Origin: Aeromonas veronii
Lineage (GTDB): Bacteria; Pseudomonadota; Gammaproteobacteria; Enterobacterales; Aeromonadaceae
Reading direction: 5' to 3'
DNA: 64,000 nucleotides
Assembly: GCF_040215105.1 (NCBI RefSeq)
Contig: NZ_CP157875.1
Location: 2,781,501-2,845,500, forward strand
The notes below the pieces were generated by a model. That model was not told the origin of the DNA, did not search any database, and was given only the letters and a program-made list of their open reading frames with translations. Made by a program: the position numbers and the translations under genes. Numbering within the stretch: the stretch's first letter is position 1; every line of letters starts with the position of its first letter. Below, piece after piece: positions 47,101 to 59,158 of this stretch.

Positions 47101-50100
47101 GATTCCCCCGCTCCCCGGGTGGACAGCAGGTCATCCTCGTACACGATGGCATCCCCGCCCTGTGCCTTGGGTGTCAGGTTGGTGATGGTCACCCCGTCAT
47201 CGTCGTTCTTGATGCTCAGGGTCAGGGTCGCCGTGCTCACATCACCGTCCGCATCGGTCAGGGTGTAGGTGAACACTTCACTACCCACACTGCCCCCGGT
47301 CAGCGCCTTGAAGTCCACGTCGCCCGGATTGAGGGTGTAGGTATAAGTGCCGTTGGCATTGAGCACCAGGCTGCCATAGGTACCGCTCAGGGTACCGCCG
47401 GTCACCGCCGCACCATCTGCCCCTTGCACGTCGTTGGTGATGACGTTGCCGGTCAGCGTCAGGTTGCTCTCGCTCGCGGTGTTCGGGTTGCTGTCGTTCA
47501 CCGCAGTCGGGACGTCATCGACAATCTGCACGCTCAGGGTGCTGCTCGCCGCATCATTGTCACTGTCCACCAGGGTCACGGTGAAGTCTTCATACAGGCT
47601 GTTGGTGCTATTGGCCGTCGGGTGCGCCTCGTTGTCCAACAAGGTGTAGCTGTAGCTCACCAGCCCCGTCGCCGGGTCGTACGCCGTTACCTTGAGGGTA
47701 TTGCCCAGCGGCGTCGTCACGCTCTGCGGGAAGCTCGCCACCACCCCGTTGTTGACGATAAGCAGACTCCCCACGCTCAGGGTCTTCACCCCGTCCGGCG
47801 CGCTGATATTGAAGTTGCCGGTGACAGTGGTCGACTCTTTGCTGCTGTCCGACCCCGCTGATTCCCCCGCTCCCCGGGTGGACAGCAGGTCATCCTCGTA
47901 CACGATGGCATCCCCGCCCTGTGCCTTGGGTGTCAGGTTGGTGATGGTCACCCCGTCATCGTCGTTCTTGATGCTCAGGGTCAGGGTCGCCGTGCTCACA
48001 TCACCGTCCGCATCGGTCAGGGTGTAGGTGAACACTTCACTACCCACACTGCCCCCGGTCAGCGCCTTGAAGTCCACGTCGCCCGGATTGAGGGTGTAGG
48101 TATAAGTGCCGTTGGCATTGAGCACCAGGCTGCCATAGGTACCGCTCAGGGTACCGCCGGTCACCGCCGCACCATCTGCCCCTTGCACGTCGTTGGTGAT
48201 GACGTTGCCGGTCAGCGTCAGGTTGCTCTCGCTCGCGGTGTTCGGGTTGCTGTCGTTCACCGCAGTCGGGACGTCATCGACAATCTGCACGCTCAGGGTG
48301 CTGCTCGCCGCATCATTGTCACTGTCCACCAGGGTCACGGTGAAGTCTTCATACAGGCTGTTGGTGCTATTGGCCGTCGGGTGCGCCTCGTTGTCCAACA
48401 AGGTGTAGCTGTAGCTCACCAGCCCCGTCGCCGGGTCGTACGCCGTTACCTTGAGGGTATTGCCCAGCGGCGTCGTCACGCTCTGCGGGAAGCTCGCCAC
48501 CACCCCGTTGTTGACGATAAGCAGACTCCCCACGCTCAGGGTCTTCACCCCGTCCGGCGCGCTGATATTGAAGTTGCCGGTGACAGTGGTCGACTCTTTG
48601 CTGCTGTCCGACCCCGCTGATTCCCCCGCTCCCCGGGTGGACAGCAGGTCATCCTCGTACACGATGGCATCCCCGCCCTGTGCCTTGGGTGTCAGGTTGG
48701 TGATGGTCACCCCGTCATCGTCGTTCTTGATGCTCAGGGTCAGGGTCGCCGTGCTCACATCACCGTCCGCATCGGTCAGGGTGTAGGTGAACACTTCACT
48801 ACCCACACTGCCCCCGGTCAGCGCCTTGAAGTCCACGTCGCCCGGATTGAGGGTGTAGGTATAAGTGCCGTTGGCATTGAGCACCAGGCTGCCATAGGTA
48901 CCGCTCAGGGTACCGCCGGTCACCGCCGCACCATCTGCCCCTTGCACGTCGTTGGTGATGACGTTGCCGGTCAGCGTCAGGTTGCTCTCGCTCGCGGTGT
49001 TCGGGTTGCTGTCGTTCACCGCAGTCGGGACGTCATCGACAATCTGCACGCTCAGGGTGCTGCTCGCCGCATCATTGTCACTGTCCACCAGGGTCACGGT
49101 GAAGTCTTCATACAGGCTGTTGGTGCTATTGGCCGTCGGGTGCGCCTCGTTGTCCAACAAGGTGTAGCTGTAGCTCACCAGCCCCGTCGCCGGGTCGTAC
49201 GCCGTTACCTTGAGGGTATTGCCCAGCGGCGTCGTCACGCTCTGCGGGAAGCTCGCCACCACCCCGTTGTTGACGATAAGCAGACTCCCCACGCTCAGGG
49301 TCTTCACCCCGTCCGGCGCGCTGATATTGAAGTTGCCGGTGACAGTGGTCGACTCTTTGCTGCTGTCCGACCCCGCTGATTCCCCCGCTCCCCGGGTGGA
49401 CAGCAGGTCATCCTCGTACACGATGGCATCCCCGCCCTGTGCCTTGGGTGTCAGGTTGGTGATGGTCACCCCGTCATCGTCGTTCTTGATGCTCAGGGTC
49501 AGGGTCGCCGTGCTCACATCACCGTCCGCATCGGTCAGGGTGTAGGTGAACACTTCACTACCCACACTGCCCCCGGTCAGCGCCTTGAAGTCCACGTCGC
49601 CCGGATTGAGGGTGTAGGTATAAGTGCCGTTGGCATTGAGCACCAGGCTGCCATAGGTACCGCTCAGGGTACCGCCGGTCACCGCCGCACCATCTGCCCC
49701 TTGCACGTCGTTGGTGATGACGTTGCCGGTCAGCGTCAGGTTGCTCTCGCTCGCAGTGTTCGGGTTGCTGTCGCTCATCGCCGTCGGCGTGTCATCCACG
49801 ATGCGCACTATCAGCTGGTCACTCGCCGTGGTACCACCCACCCCGTTCACCGTGATGGTCACGCTGTCGTCAAATTCAGTACCCGTCGCGCCCAGCTTGC
49901 TGTCATTGTCGATGGTCGCGCTCAGGGTGTAGCTGTAGTTCACCGTCCCACCACTGGCGGTACCGCTGTAGCTCAGCAGAGTCAGTATCCCTTCCCCGGT
50001 ATTCACGCTCTGACTGCCGTTGAAGCCTTGCAGTTGCGCCAGGGTATAGGTCGTTCCGCCTATCACCACGTTCAAGATACCGTCCGAGGCCGACACCGTG

Positions 50101-53100
50101 AAGCTGCCTGGCACCGTTTCGGTAGTGGCCGCCGCATTGGAGCCGTTCGGATTGAGACCAGACTCGTACACCAGATGGTCCGGACCGGTCGCTGCCACCG
50201 TTACCACGGTAGAGGTATCGTTCGCCCCCTTGACCGTGATGGTCAGCTTGGCAGTGCTCTCGTCCCCATCCGCATCCTTCATGGTGTACCAGACGTCGTA
50301 GCTCTGGTTGAACCCCGCCCCCAGCGCCTGGGTAGCCGGGCGGCTGTTGTCCAGCACGTAGGTCCAGCTGCCATCACCGTTTTGCACGAAGCTGCCATAG
50401 GTATTCAGGGAGGCTACTGCCGAGCTGTTGTTGTGACCGGTCGCACTCCAGCCCACGAAGGCAGCCGGGGTATCCGCACCGGAGGCATCGTTGCTCAGTA
50501 CGTTGCCGCCCAGGCTGCCCGCTACGTCTTCGGTGACAGTGCCGCCGTTTTCATCGTTTGCTTTGGGCACGTCATCTTCCACATGGATGAGGAAGCTGCC
50601 AGCCAGGGTGCCACTGCCGCCTGTCGCCTTCAGGATGCTGGTAAAATCCAGGGTCAGCAGTTCGCTGTCATCGCCGTTACCCAGCGGATGATCCAGCGAT
50701 TTGACCAGGTTGAACTGATAGCTGCCATTTGAACCAACCTGGAGCGTGAAGACTGTCGCCCCATTGGCGGTGGCAGTCAGGGTGTCGCCGACAACCGTAT
50801 AGACCAATGCTACGCCACCAGAGCTGGCCGCAGTCACGCCGCTGGTGTTGGTGTTGAGGCTGATGGTGGCGGAGTTGTCCGGACCGACGATCAGCGGCGC
50901 AACACTGCCGCTGATACTGTTGGTGACGCCATCGTTGTCGGTGATGCCTGTGGGCAGCTCATCCTCATCCACATAGCCTTCCACCGACCCCACATCCTCG
51001 ACATAGAGGTGCAGGGTTGCGGTGGCCGGATCGCCATCCTTGTCGATGATGGTGTATTGGAAGTCCTCGGTCAGATCGCCATTCACATTGGCGGGAGCCT
51101 GATAGCTCCATGCACCGGTGGAGAAGTTGAAACTCAACTTGCCACCCGCGGGAGTGGTCACGGCAGTCAGTTGCTGATCGCCGTCGAGCACACCATCCCA
51201 GCTGTAGGTGATCGCCCCAATCTTGATGGACTGGATATAACCCGGGCCATCGGCACCATAGGCATCATCATCCCCACCGCCAACCACATTGTTGGAGCCA
51301 TTGAGCACGTTGCCCTGTACCAGACCACCAATCACCTGATTAAGCAGGGTATCGACCAGATCACCGAAATCGTTCACCCGCAACGGGGTATTGTTCGGAC
51401 CTGCATCGAGGTCCACATCCTGTAGGCGGGTATCGTTTATTCCGTCGCCGATACCGATAGTGGTGACAGTGATACCTTTGCTGTCGACGAAGGTGTTCCA
51501 GTCATTCGCAGTGCTAGGTTGTAACGAGTTACCTGGCACATTCCCCTCATTAGGATTGCCATCACTGATGAAGACCACTTGATTATTCCACCCCGGAAGC
51601 GGGGTATAAGAGTCCATAGTCTGTTCGATGGCGTCGGTGAAGTTGGTATTGCTGTTAAGCGGTCGCGTACCGCCTTCTTGCGGGTTCAGCGAGTTCACCA
51701 AATTTGTAAACGCCGTGACATTGTCGACAACAGGGTAACCAATAGAATCACTGGCGAAGGCCACTATCTGGATCTTGACCTGACCACCCGAGGTGTTGAA
51801 CAGGGTCTGCCCGGCGGTACGCACCGCATCGAGCATGGCGTTCAGTTCGTTGTTATCTATGCTGCCGCTGAAATCGAGTACAAACACCATGTTGATGTTC
51901 TGGGACTGCCCCGCAAGCACGGTGGCATAGTCATCTTGGGCCACCGGAATATCATCCTGCACATCGACAACAAAGGCGCCTTTGCCAAAACCGGATAACT
52001 TGTCGCCATCCCCATCGGTCGCAACCAGCACCCCGGAGAAATCGATGGGCACGGGCAGCAGTTCATTGTCGCCGTTGGGCAACCCTTCCTTGACGGGGTG
52101 ATCCAGCGGTCCCTTCAGGGTGAAGGTGTAATCGCCATCGGCGGCCACCGCCAGGGTGAAGATAACCGTCCCCCCGGCCGAGGCCGTCAGCACATTGCCC
52201 ACGACGTTGTAACTCAGCGCCATGCCACCGCTGCTCAATCCTTGCGCGGTCAGGGAGCTGACATTGTTGGAGAGGCTGAATGCACCGGGGCCGTCTGCCC
52301 CGAAGTTCACCAGGGTATTGAGGGAACCCGTAGTATCACTGGCCGTGGTGGTCTGCCCGGCATTTTCATGATTGCCCTCGTGGGGCGCGCCGCCAGCCAG
52401 CGTCAGCGCATCTTCCTGTACCTGTACTCTGATGCCACCACCTTGCAGGTCCCGCAACTGCGGACCATCGTCCTCGAAGCTGAACACCTTACCGGCCCCC
52501 AGATCCAGGCTGGCCTTGGCGCTGTCGCCATCGGCATCGGTTACCGTTTGCTCCAGCGTCAGGATACCGCTCTTGAGCGCCAGGCTGACGCTGTCATCCG
52601 AACTGGTGGTGTTGCCGTGCCAGACGTTGTCCAGCAAGGTCAAGGTCACGGCACCCGTGACAGGATCGACGGTCAGGGTGAAGTAGTTCACTCCGTTGGC
52701 ACTGCCGGTGATGACGTTGCCAGACTGGTTCAGCAGGATCTGTGCCCCCTGACCGTTGGCGGCAGAGGGATTAACTGCATAGAGGCCACTCGCCACGTTG
52801 CTGCCACTGAGTACCAGGTTGTAGCCGACGCTGCCGGCACCATCGGCACCAAACACATGACTGAACTGACCTTGCACTGCGGTTGCGGTCAGGGTAGCAC
52901 TCGCGATGCCGTCACTATCCGCGCCGCCCAGGGCGGGCAAGCTTTCATCCACTGTCGCCAACAGGCGTGGGGCCCCCTCTGTCAGACAAACGGTCGGGCC
53001 GTCATCCTCGAAGCTGAACACGCCACCGGCCCCCAGATCCACGCTAGCTTTTGCACTGTCACCATCGGCATCAGTCACGGTCTGCACCAGGGTCAGGATG

Positions 53101-56100
53101 CCACTCTTGAGGGTCAGGCTGACACTGTCGTCGGGATCGCTGGTATTGCCGTGCCAGACGTTGTCCAGCAGTTTCAGAGTCACTTCGCCGTTGGCGGGAT
53201 TGATGGTCAGGGTGAAATAGTCCACGCCGTTGGCATTGCCGGTGATGACATTGCCAGACTGGTTCAGCAGGATCTGAGCCCCCTGACCGTTGGCGGCAGA
53301 GGAGTTGACTGCATAAAGGCCACTCGCCACATTGCTGCCACTGAGCGCCAGGCTATAGCCGATACTACCAGCACCATCGGCACCAAAGGCATGGCTGAAC
53401 TGAGCTTGCACCGTCGCGGCTGCCAGAGTCGCACTGACAATGCCGTCGTTGTATGCACCGCCCAGGTTCGACAGGCTCTCATCGACCTTCACGACCCCGA
53501 GGCTTGGCCCCTCGGCAGCCAGGCAGACGGTCGGACCGTCATCCTCGAATTGGAAGGTGCCATTCACACCCAGATCCACGCTGGCCTTGGCGCTGTCGCC
53601 ATCGGCATCGGTGACTGTCTGTACCAGGGTCAAGACACCGCTCTCCAGGGTCAGGCTGACACTGTCATCGGGATTGCTGGTGTTGCCGTGCCAGACGTTG
53701 TCCAGCAATTTCAGAGTCACGGCACCGCTGGCGGGATCGATCGTGAGGGTGAAATAGCTCACCCCGTTGGCACTGCCGGTGATGACGTTGCCTACTTGGT
53801 TCAGCAGGATCTGGGCCCCCTGGCCGTTGACGGCAGAGGGATCGACTGCATAGAGGCCGCTCGCCACGTTGCTGCCACTGAGCGCCAGGCTGTAGCCGAT
53901 ATGACCGGCGCCATCGGCACCGAAGGCATGGCTGAACTGTGCTTGCACCGTCACGGCTGCCAGAGTCGCGCTCACAACGCCATCGTTGTATGCACCGCCC
54001 AGGGCCGGCAGGCTCTCGTCCACCTTGACAGTCCCAAGGCTCGGGGCTTCGTCAACCTGGCAGACTGTCGGGCCGTCATCCTCGAAGCGGAAGGTGCCAT
54101 TCACACCCAGATCCAGGCTGGCCTTGGCACTGTCGCCATCGGCGTCGGTGACTGTCTGCACCAGGGTCAGCACACCGCTCTCTAGGGTCAAACTGACGCT
54201 GTCATCCGGGTTGCTGGTGTTGCCGTGCCAGACATTGTCCAGCAGCTTCAGGGTCACGGCGCCGCTGGCCGGATCGATCGTCAGGGTGAAATAGCTCACC
54301 CCGTTGGCGCTACCGGTGATGACGTTGCCTACTTGGTTCAGCAGGATCTGAGCCCCCTGACCGTTAGTAACAGAAGGATCGACTGCATAGAGGCCGCTCG
54401 CCACGTCGCTGCCACTGAGGGACAGGCTGTAGCCGATACTGCCAGCTCCATCAGCGCCGAATGCCGCATTGAACTGTCCCTGCACGGCGGCCGCCGCCAG
54501 GGTCGCGCTGGCCACGCCATCGCTGTATACACCGCCCAAGGCAGGCAGGCTCTCATCCACGGTGACAGAGCCCAGACGCGGGGCCTCGCTAGCCGGCCCT
54601 GTGGTCGGGCCATCATCTTCGAAACGGAAGGTACCGTTGGCCCCCAGATCCAGACTGGCCTTGGCGCTGTCGCCATCGGCATCGGTGACCGTCTGCACCA
54701 GGGTCAGGATACCGCTCTCCAGGGTCAGGCTGACGCTGTCGTCATGATTGCCGGTATCGCCATGCCAGATGTTATCCAGCAAATTCAGGGTCACGGCACC
54801 ACTGGCCGGATCGATGGTGAGGGTGAAATAGCTCACCCCGTTGGCACTGCCGGTGATGACATTCCCCACCTGATTGAGCAGGATCTGGGCACCCTGGCCA
54901 TTGGCGGCAGAGGGGTCAACGGCATAGAGGCCGCTGGCTACGTTGCCGCCATTGAGCATCAAGCTGTAGCGTACGCTGCCAGCCCCATCGGCGCCGAAGA
55001 CATGACTGAACTGGGACTGCACGGCCGCCCCCGTCAGGGTCGCACTGGCAATACCGTCGTTGCCGGCACCACCCAGTGCAGGCAGGCTTTCATCGACCGT
55101 CACGAGTCCGGGGCGCTGGAACTCGGGGGCCAGACCGGACGTCGGGCCATCGTCTTCAAAGCGGAACACGCCACTCGCCCCCAGATCCAGGCTGGCCTTG
55201 GCGCTGTCACCATCGGAGTCGGTCACCGTCTGCACCAGTGTCAAGATGCCACTGCCGAGGGTCAGGCTGACGCTGTCATCATTGCTGCTGGTATCCCCTT
55301 GCCAGATATTGTCCAGCAGGGTCAGGGTCACGGCGCCAGTGGCAGGGTTGATGGTCAGGGTGAAATAACTCACCCCGTTGGCGCTGCCAGTGATGACATT
55401 GCCGACCTGGTTGAGCACGATTTGGGTACCCTGACCATTGGCAGCTTGCGGATCGACCGCATAGAGACCACTCGCTACATTGTTGCCACCAAGAGAGAGG
55501 CTGTAGCCGATACTGCCCGCCCCGTCAGCCCCGAAGGCATGGCTAAACTGGGCCTGCACCACTGAGGCCGCCAGCGTCACACTGGCAACGCCGTCGTTGT
55601 CCGCACCGCCCAGTTGCGGCAGGCTCTCGTCCACGCTGAGCACACCCAGCTCGGCAGAACCTGGCACCACAGACACGCTCGGCACGTCATCGAGGATCAC
55701 CACATCCAGGCTGGCGCTGGTACTGTCACCGTCGCTGTCTGTCAACACGACACCGAAGCTCTCGGTCAGCGCCGTGTCATTGGCTGGCTGGGTGTGAGAC
55801 TCATTGTCGCTCAGGGTATAGCTGTAGTTGACGCTACCGACACCGGTCACCGGGTTGTAACTGATACCGGTCACCAGCAACTGGTTGCCCAGCGGGCTTG
55901 GGATGGTCTGCGGGAAACTGGTGATGACCTGACCATTGCTGATGAGCGTCACCCCACCCAGGGTCAGGCTCTGGATCCCGTCGGCCGCATTGAAGGTAAA
56001 GGTACCGCCCTTGGTCAAAGCCGCGGCATCCGGTGCACTGCCATCGGCCAGGGCGGCTTCATTGAGGAGAAGCTCGCCCCCCTCCACCGCCAACCCGCCG

Positions 56101-56963
56101 AGAGAGACCCCTTCATCTACCGGAGTGATGGTGATGATCAGTGTCGAAGGATTGGTATCGGCCCCATCCGTGACGATGTAATCGGCCGGGGGAACCGGGC
56201 CCGTATAGTTGAGGGCCGGAGTGAAGGTATAGGTCCCATCGGCATTGATGATCAGCGTGCCTATCCCGTCCAGCGTGGTTGCCACCCCGGCTGGCACGCC
56301 GATGTTGTTGCCCCAGCTGTAGGTGAGGATCGACACCCCAAAGGGACCATCAGGGTTGGTGCTGTTGGCAAGCAGGTCGCCGCTGACGGACTGATCTTCC
56401 TGCGTCACGGCGAACTCATCCAGATCGTCGAGTTGGTTGTCAGGCAGCAGATCATCTGCTTGTACCGGATTTTGCCCGGCAGCCGCGTCATGGCTGGTAT
56501 CAAAGCCCGCGCTAGCAATGGTGGCATCACCAATGCGGTCGATGACGACAAAACCGCCATTGCCGCTAGCGCCGGCTACCCCGCCAATCCCGCCACCACC
56601 ACCACCAGCGGCCGGAGCGCCGCCCGCAGCCGCGGCTTCGAAGTTCTTGGTCGGGTCAACCCCTTCCAGTATGGATTTTTGCAACGCGGCGATTTCTGGC
56701 GAGACATCCTTGTTCTCGGCCGATGAGGAAGGATCTCCCTGTGCTGGCGCATCCGTGGGGGCTGGGGCCTCTGGCGCAACATTGGGGCCGTCATCATAAG
56801 GGGCCAGCATCAGCTTGGCGTCGTCGGCGATGTTGAGTTTGGCCCCTGGCTGCAATATCTCTCCGGGCTGGAGGGGACGACTGCTGCCATCGGCCAGCAG
56901 GATCTGAACATTGCCTTCTACGGATGAGACGACGACGGCCTTGTCGATGATTTGGGTACGCAT
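44109..56963 (-). CDS. lapA: giant LapA-like RTX adhesin, type I secreted
   Basis: About 4284 aa. The N-terminal retention module (1-110, [27 protein letters not shown]) should lodge in the outer-membrane pore. Residues 110-120 ([11 protein letters not shown]) contain LapG-type di-alanine sites. Next come six about 179-aa T1SS-143-type repeats (about 440-1500), a first vWA domain (about 1688-1881, MIDAS DFSGS), VCBS/cadherin-like segments, four 253-aa repeats (about 2390-3400), a second vWA domain (about 3420-3630, DTSGS), RTX nonapeptides (about 4078-4171) and a C-terminal type I secretion signal. The start is the second of two ATGs, eight bases after GGAG. lapD and the exporter genes lie upstream on the same strand. 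Expected role: calcium-stabilised attachment and biofilm formation. Confidence 0.95.
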   Translation of the reverse strand: MRTQIIDKAVVVSSVEGNVQILLADGSSRPLQPGEILQPGAKLNIADDAKLMLAPYDDGPNVAPEAPAPTDAPAQGDPSSSAENKDVSPEIAALQKSILEGVDPTKNFEAAAAGGAPAAGGGGGGIGGVAGASGNGGFVVIDRIGDATIASAGFDTSHDAAAGQNPVQADDLLPDNQLDDLDEFAVTQEDQSVSGDLLANSTNPDGPFGVSILTYSWGNNIGVPAGVATTLDGIGTLIINADGTYTFTPALNYTGPVPPADYIVTDGADTNPSTLIITITPVDEGVSLGGLAVEGGELLLNEAALADGSAPDAAALTKGGTFTFNAADGIQSLTLGGVTLISNGQVITSFPQTIPSPLGNQLLVTGISYNPVTGVGSVNYSYTLSDNESHTQPANDTALTESFGVVLTDSDGDSTSASLDVVILDDVPSVSVVPGSAELGVLSVDESLPQLGGADNDGVASVTLAASVVQAQFSHAFGADGAGSIGYSLSLGGNNVASGLYAVDPQAANGQGTQIVLNQVGNVITGSANGVSYFTLTINPATGAVTLTLLDNIWQGDTSSNDDSVSLTLGSGILTLVQTVTDSDGDSAKASLDLGASGVFRFEDDGPTSGLAPEFQRPGLVTVDESLPALGGAGNDGIASATLTGAAVQSQFSHVFGADGAGSVRYSLMLNGGNVASGLYAVDPSAANGQGAQILLNQVGNVITGSANGVSYFTLTIDPASGAVTLNLLDNIWHGDTGNHDDSVSLTLESGILTLVQTVTDADGDSAKASLDLGANGTFRFEDDGPTTGPASEAPRLGSVTVDESLPALGGVYSDGVASATLAAAAVQGQFNAAFGADGAGSIGYSLSLSGSDVASGLYAVDPSVTNGQGAQILLNQVGNVITGSANGVSYFTLTIDPASGAVTLKLLDNVWHGNTSNPDDSVSLTLESGVLTLVQTVTDADGDSAKASLDLGVNGTFRFEDDGPTVCQVDEAPSLGTVKVDESLPALGGAYNDGVVSATLAAVTVQAQFSHAFGADGAGHIGYSLALSGSNVASGLYAVDPSAVNGQGAQILLNQVGNVITGSANGVSYFTLTIDPASGAVTLKLLDNVWHGNTSNPDDSVSLTLESGVLTLVQTVTDADGDSAKASVDLGVNGTFQFEDDGPTVCLAAEGPSLGVVKVDESLSNLGGAYNDGIVSATLAAATVQAQFSHAFGADGAGSIGYSLALSGSNVASGLYAVNSSAANGQGAQILLNQSGNVITGNANGVDYFTLTINPANGEVTLKLLDNVWHGNTSDPDDSVSLTLKSGILTLVQTVTDADGDSAKASVDLGAGGVFSFEDDGPTVCLTEGAPRLLATVDESLPALGGADSDGIASATLTATAVQGQFSHVFGADGAGSVGYNLVLSGSNVASGLYAVNPSAANGQGAQILLNQSGNVITGSANGVNYFTLTVDPVTGAVTLTLLDNVWHGNTTSSDDSVSLALKSGILTLEQTVTDADGDSAKASLDLGAGKVFSFEDDGPQLRDLQGGGIRVQVQEDALTLAGGAPHEGNHENAGQTTTASDTTGSLNTLVNFGADGPGAFSLSNNVSSLTAQGLSSGGMALSYNVVGNVLTASAGGTVIFTLAVAADGDYTFTLKGPLDHPVKEGLPNGDNELLPVPIDFSGVLVATDGDGDKLSGFGKGAFVVDVQDDIPVAQDDYATVLAGQSQNINMVFVLDFSGSIDNNELNAMLDAVRTAGQTLFNTSGGQVKIQIVAFASDSIGYPVVDNVTAFTNLVNSLNPQEGGTRPLNSNTNFTDAIEQTMDSYTPLPGWNNQVVFISDGNPNEGNVPGNSLQPSTANDWNTFVDSKGITVTTIGIGDGINDTRLQDVDLDAGPNNTPLRVNDFGDLVDTLLNQVIGGLVQGNVLNGSNNVVGGGDDDAYGADGPGYIQSIKIGAITYSWDGVLDGDQQLTAVTTPAGGKLSFNFSTGAWSYQAPANVNGDLTEDFQYTIIDKDGDPATATLHLYVEDVGSVEGYVDEDELPTGITDNDGVTNSISGSVAPLIVGPDNSATISLNTNTSGVTAASSGGVALVYTVVGDTLTATANGATVFTLQVGSNGSYQFNLVKSLDHPLGNGDDSELLTLDFTSILKATGGSGTLAGSFLIHVEDDVPKANDENGGTVTEDVAGSLGGNVLSNDASGADTPAAFVGWSATGHNNSSAVASLNTYGSFVQNGDGSWTYVLDNSRPATQALGAGFNQSYDVWYTMKDADGDESTAKLTITVKGANDTSTVVTVAATGPDHLVYESGLNPNGSNAAATTETVPGSFTVSASDGILNVVIGGTTYTLAQLQGFNGSQSVNTGEGILTLLSYSGTASGGTVNYSYTLSATIDNDSKLGATGTEFDDSVTITVNGVGGTTASDQLIVRIVDDTPTAMSDSNPNTASESNLTLTGNVITNDVQGADGAAVTGGTLSGTYGSLVLNANGTYTYTLNPGDVDFKALTGGSVGSEVFTYTLTDADGDVSTATLTLSIKNDDDGVTITNLTPKAQGGDAIVYEDDLLSTRGAGESAGSDSSKESTTVTGNFNISAPDGVKTLSVGSLLIVNNGVVASFPQSVTTPLGNTLKVTAYDPATGLVSYSYTLLDNEAHPTANSTNSLYEDFTVTLVDSDNDAASSTLSVQIVDDVPTAVNDSNPNTASESNLTLTGNVITNDVQGADGAAVTGGTLSGTYGSLVLNANGTYTYTLNPGDVDFKALTGGSVGSEVFTYTLTDADGDVSTATLTLSIKNDDDGVTITNLTPKAQGGDAIVYEDDLLSTRGAGESAGSDSSKESTTVTGNFNISAPDGVKTLSVGSLLIVNNGVVASFPQSVTTPLGNTLKVTAYDPATGLVSYSYTLLDNEAHPTANSTNSLYEDFTVTLVDSDNDAASSTLSVQIVDDVPTAVNDSNPNTASESNLTLTGNVITNDVQGADGAAVTGGTLSGTYGSLVLNANGTYTYTLNPGDVDFKALTGGSVGSEVFTYTLTDADGDVSTATLTLSIKNDDDGVTITNLTPKAQGGDAIVYEDDLLSTRGAGESAGSDSSKESTTVTGNFNISAPDGVKTLSVGSLLIVNNGVVASFPQSVTTPLGNTLKVTAYDPATGLVSYSYTLLDNEAHPTANSTNSLYEDFTVTLVDSDNDAASSTLSVQIVDDVPTAVNDSNPNTASESNLTLTGNVITNDVQGADGAAVTGGTLSGTYGSLVLNANGTYTYTLNPGDVDFKALTGGSVGSEVFTYTLTDADGDVSTATLTLSIKNDDDGVTITNLTPKAQGGDAIVYEDDLLSTRGAGESAGSDSSKESTTVTGNFNISAPDGVKTLSVGSLLIVNNGVVASFPQSVTTPLGNTLKVTAYDPATGLVSYSYTLLDNEAHPTAGGNNSLYEDFTVTLVDSDNDAASSTLSVQIVDDVPVQPADINTRIEEFSNPGTNLMIILDTSGSMDEPSGVAGYATRMAIARASILQLINDYDDVGNVMVRLVGFASTATTNFLGSGDIWLTATQALNVINSITDTLGNGGTDYDDALIKAMSAYNSAGKIIGGQSVLYFLSDGEPTESTNWSGVAGTGSSGINAAEQSAWQTFLTNNDIKSYALGMGTGATAPALEPISYNGATGTEQPAIIVTDLSQLASTLSGTVQVPTTGNLLVDAGVVFGADGPAALPITSISHDADGNPATPDVIYTTAYSGYNATTHVLTIPTHGGGTLSVNLLTGAYSYSLSLDVANDYTETFRYTISDADGDVKTGVLNLITTDSSEVIVYDNSNDALVYQVMVPGATTPTTLADFGSTSNSANSGAGYNPWVYDTNGTGISVIDLGNNSIATAVASNGDKWVVSTLNGTTLDGGVSNGSLSLVDSNDDGVGAAQLVTPEFATTALATTLSFQYDRSNVNGNDTVAWNLYKFDGTNWISLSGAGLSGILSSDPGAMTTVTTATLDANARYRVYFSVNDGGGNSDSTLQLDNIKLNVTAAATAAIAIMVAQGNVLTDPNHNLMSSDPWGATDSLGSENSVLKIWNGSSYVSVTTSQTVTGLYGSLQIQSDGSYTYTPNSNLANQGKSDVFTYQVVQNDGDQDTAQLTINIGATAATVPTPIEGTSGDNTLNGTVVDDVLLGHDGNDIIHGNGGNDHIEGGAGNDTLYGDSGNDVLLGGLGTDILDGGIGDDTLLGGLGADTLTGGAGKDTFKWLAGDADGSTDKITDFTLGTGSSGDVLDLSQLLDNVPASANNSALASALNSYLTFDTVNNKLTIDTNGSAAGGGQLTVQFQGGPDLTHGGSTLTNQDIIKQLLDDGNLKVDQHP
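44450..44735 (-). repeat. RTX calcium-binding nonapeptide block of lapA
   Basis: The encoded sequence contains repeated GGxGxDxLx units (for example [19 protein letters not shown] and [18 protein letters not shown]), about six to eight in all. They fold as a parallel beta roll on binding calcium outside the cell. They immediately precede the C-terminal secretion signal. Confidence 0.9.
46753..49788 (-). repeat. four tandem 759-bp repeats within lapA
   Basis: Four head-to-tail copies with a period of 759 bp (253 codons) begin near 46753, 47512, 48271 and 49030. The encoded units share [22 protein letters not shown]...[14 protein letters not shown]...LSVQIVDDV. Shared stretches of hundreds of bases are identical at the DNA level including third positions; the outer copies differ at their edges. 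This points to recent duplication or ongoing gene conversion and could allow length variation of the adhesin. Confidence 0.93.
52470..55660 (-). repeat. six diverged T1SS-143-type repeats within lapA
   Basis: Six units of about 537 bp (179 codons), each starting [10 protein letters not shown] and ending RFEDDGPT, share [20 protein letters not shown] and DNVWHGNT. They differ at many positions, so they are older than the 759-bp repeats. The pattern matches the T1SS-143 repeat family of large type I secreted proteins. Confidence 0.88.
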
Positions 56964-57093
56964 ATCCATTGCTCCAGGGTGACAAATCTTGATGCATACA
57001 CCTTAGATTTCCCCCCCGTCGGCTTCCGTTGCAAAAATGTACTGATTTGAAACTGTTCACCCCACTCTGATGCAGCGAATCGAATGGTGAATT

Positions 57094-57122
57094 TTTACAC
57101 AAATAAATCAATAGATTAACAA
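57094..57122 (-). promoter_or_regulatory. lapA: possible lapA promoter
   Basis: Read on the minus strand, TTGTTA (57122-57117) and TGTAAA (57099-57094) are 17 bp apart in very AT-rich DNA. This gives a leader of about 120 bases before the lapA start. The match is moderate. Confidence 0.4.
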
Positions 57123-57185
57123 ATCGACATCTACCCCATTCATCGATACCAACCCAAAAAAACGAAAGCTTATTCTAAATGGATA

Positions 57186-57215
57186 TAAAAAAGGGCCCAC
57201 AATGGGGCCCATTTG
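57186..57215 (-). terminator. terminator between lapD and lapA
   Basis: On the minus strand GGGCCC-cattgt-GGGCCC is followed by six T, 18 bp after the lapD stop. It indicates that lapA has its own promoter. Confidence 0.85.
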
Positions 57216-57229
57216 GATTTTGATATTGC

Positions 57230-59155
57230 TCAGGAGAGCGGGAACGCCGGATGGACGAAGCCCTGATAACCATCGATGTGCAACTTGGCCAGCATCTCGA
57301 CCTGCTGCTCATCCTCCACCCGCGTGGCGATGGTGATGACGCCGGCATTGTGAGCCGCACGGCAAACCGCCGCCAGGAAGGAGGTATCAGCCCCCGGCTC
57401 CATGATCTGGCTGGTATAGCCGTGATCCACCTTGACATAGGCCGGAGCCAACTCTTCCAGATAGCCCAGTGACTGGAAGTGGCGACCATAATGATCGACC
57501 CCCCACTGGAAGCCATATTCTTGCAGCACGCTGACCAAGACAGCCACCTGATCCTTGTGCTTCATGATGGCGGCCTCGGGAATTTCAAACAGCAGCTTCT
57601 CTTTGAGCTCCCCATGCTGGCCCAGATAGTCTCGCAACCAGCTCAGGAATTCATCGGAACAGAGTGAACCTGCGGTGATGTTGACGGCGAGCACCAGATC
57701 GGGTTGCTGCTGGAGCAACGGAACGCAGGCCTCCAGCACGGCCTGATCGAACTCGGGTCCCATCTTGAACTGCTCGATGGCCGGCAGGAACTGGCCGGCA
57801 AAGTAATCCGTCCCGTCTCGCGAAATGGAGGCGAACAGCTCGGCATGCAGCCGGGCACCATCGTCAAAGCGACAGGCAGGCTGCGCCTTGAAGCGCCACA
57901 AGCTTCTGGCAATGGCATCTTGTACCAGGTCGCGCCAGGCCAGACGGCCCATCAGCCCCTGCTCTGTGCCACCTTCCATCACCACGGCACCACGGCGTTC
58001 GTTGCGCGCCTTGCCGAGGGCATTGTCCGCCTTGGTCAGCAGAGCGGAGAGATCGTCGCTGCCATCGCGCCCGGCGATGCCGATGACGGAGAGCGCACGC
58101 CCCTCACCCATGGGGTTCACGACCAGATCCGCGATACGGCTATTGATGGTCTCGGCCAGCTCCTTGAGGCGGGAGAGATCATCGGTCGGACAAAGCAGGG
58201 CATATTCGGTGGCCGAGATCCGAGCCAGCGCGGATCCATCCCAACCATTGAGGAGTTCTTTGAGCACCTGGGCGATGGATTTCACCATGTTGTCCCGGGC
58301 GGCGAACCCCTCTTCCCGATAGAGATCATCCAGCATGTCCACGGCGACCAGCATGACGCCGCCCTGCCCTGCCTCGGCAATCCAGGCGTTGACCTGCCCC
58401 ACAAAGTAGGAGCGGTTGCCAAGACCCGAGACCGCATCCACATAGACGCGGGCACGCAGATTTTCCGCTTCGTCGGCCTGTTCTTTGAACTGCACGGCCA
58501 GCTTGCTGGACAGGATGTTGATGGCTTGTACCACCTGCTTCAATTCACGCGTCTTGGGTTCCGGGATGGCATGCCCGAAGTGGTGCAATTCAATCTCGAC
58601 GGCCTGATCGCAGATGAGCTTGAGGGGTTTGAGCAGATAATTCAGGGCCCGCATCAACAAGATGGTCGTGATCAAGAACCCGATCAGGAACCAGCTGGCC
58701 AGCTTACTCATCCCTTCCCAGAGTTCGTAGTAGGCCTGCCCGGGATGGCCCACGACCTTCAGTTTGCCAAGCTGCAACCAGCCAGAGGTCAAAATAGATT
58801 CGTTGGATACCTCAGGAAACAATCCCAATCCGATGAACCACTGGGGCACTCCCTGGATGTTGTTGGTGTTATCCAGCTCGATCACATCCTTGGAGGCCAG
58901 CAAGTCCAGACGCACCAGCTGATAATAACCACCATCGAACACGGCCTTGATGACCGACTCGGCGCTGACCTTGTCGCCATTCTCCAGATAAGGCGTCAAC
59001 GCCAGCCCCAGGGAGGTGGCGGTGTTGATCACCGTGGTTTCCTGTTGCTGTGCCAGATAGTTGCGGGTCGAATTGAACTGCACCCAATAGGTGGCGGCAA
59101 ACAGCAATCCGAACAGAAGCAACATGGTTGCCAATAATTGTCTGTAGAGCGTCAT
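57230..59155 (-). CDS. lapD: LapD-like c-di-GMP receptor with degenerate GGDEF-EAL
   Basis: A 641-aa inner-membrane receptor. Helix 1 (residues 8-25) and helix 2 (about 153-172) enclose a periplasmic LapD/MoxY-type output domain. A HAMP segment and coiled region follow, then degenerate GGDEF and EAL domains. The GGDEF site reads RISATEYAL. In the EAL domain the expected EAL, DDFG and EGVE motifs read HAELF, VDHYG and TRVED, so catalysis should be lost while binding of c-di-GMP can remain, as in Pseudomonas LapD. Bound LapD sequesters LapG in the periplasm. It starts 3 bp after the lapG stop, so the pair is coupled. Confidence 0.93.
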   Translation of the reverse strand: MTLYRQLLATMLLLFGLLFAATYWVQFNSTRNYLAQQQETTVINTATSLGLALTPYLENGDKVSAESVIKAVFDGGYYQLVRLDLLASKDVIELDNTNNIQGVPQWFIGLGLFPEVSNESILTSGWLQLGKLKVVGHPGQAYYELWEGMSKLASWFLIGFLITTILLMRALNYLLKPLKLICDQAVEIELHHFGHAIPEPKTRELKQVVQAINILSSKLAVQFKEQADEAENLRARVYVDAVSGLGNRSYFVGQVNAWIAEAGQGGVMLVAVDMLDDLYREEGFAARDNMVKSIAQVLKELLNGWDGSALARISATEYALLCPTDDLSRLKELAETINSRIADLVVNPMGEGRALSVIGIAGRDGSDDLSALLTKADNALGKARNERRGAVVMEGGTEQGLMGRLAWRDLVQDAIARSLWRFKAQPACRFDDGARLHAELFASISRDGTDYFAGQFLPAIEQFKMGPEFDQAVLEACVPLLQQQPDLVLAVNITAGSLCSDEFLSWLRDYLGQHGELKEKLLFEIPEAAIMKHKDQVAVLVSVLQEYGFQWGVDHYGRHFQSLGYLEELAPAYVKVDHGYTSQIMEPGADTSFLAAVCRAAHNAGVITIATRVEDEQQVEMLAKLHIDGYQGFVHPAFPLS

Positions 59156-59158
59156 AGG

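Noticed and set aside
46743..49788. Regularly spaced repeats that might suggest a CRISPR array or satellite DNA
   Set aside because: The units are 759 bp, continuous without spacers, and code in frame for adhesin domains.
52098..54185. 695-codon open frame on the plus strand within lapA
   Set aside because: It is antisense to the T1SS-143 repeats and repeats with them; the protein is repetitive Gly/Val/Ile without domain features.
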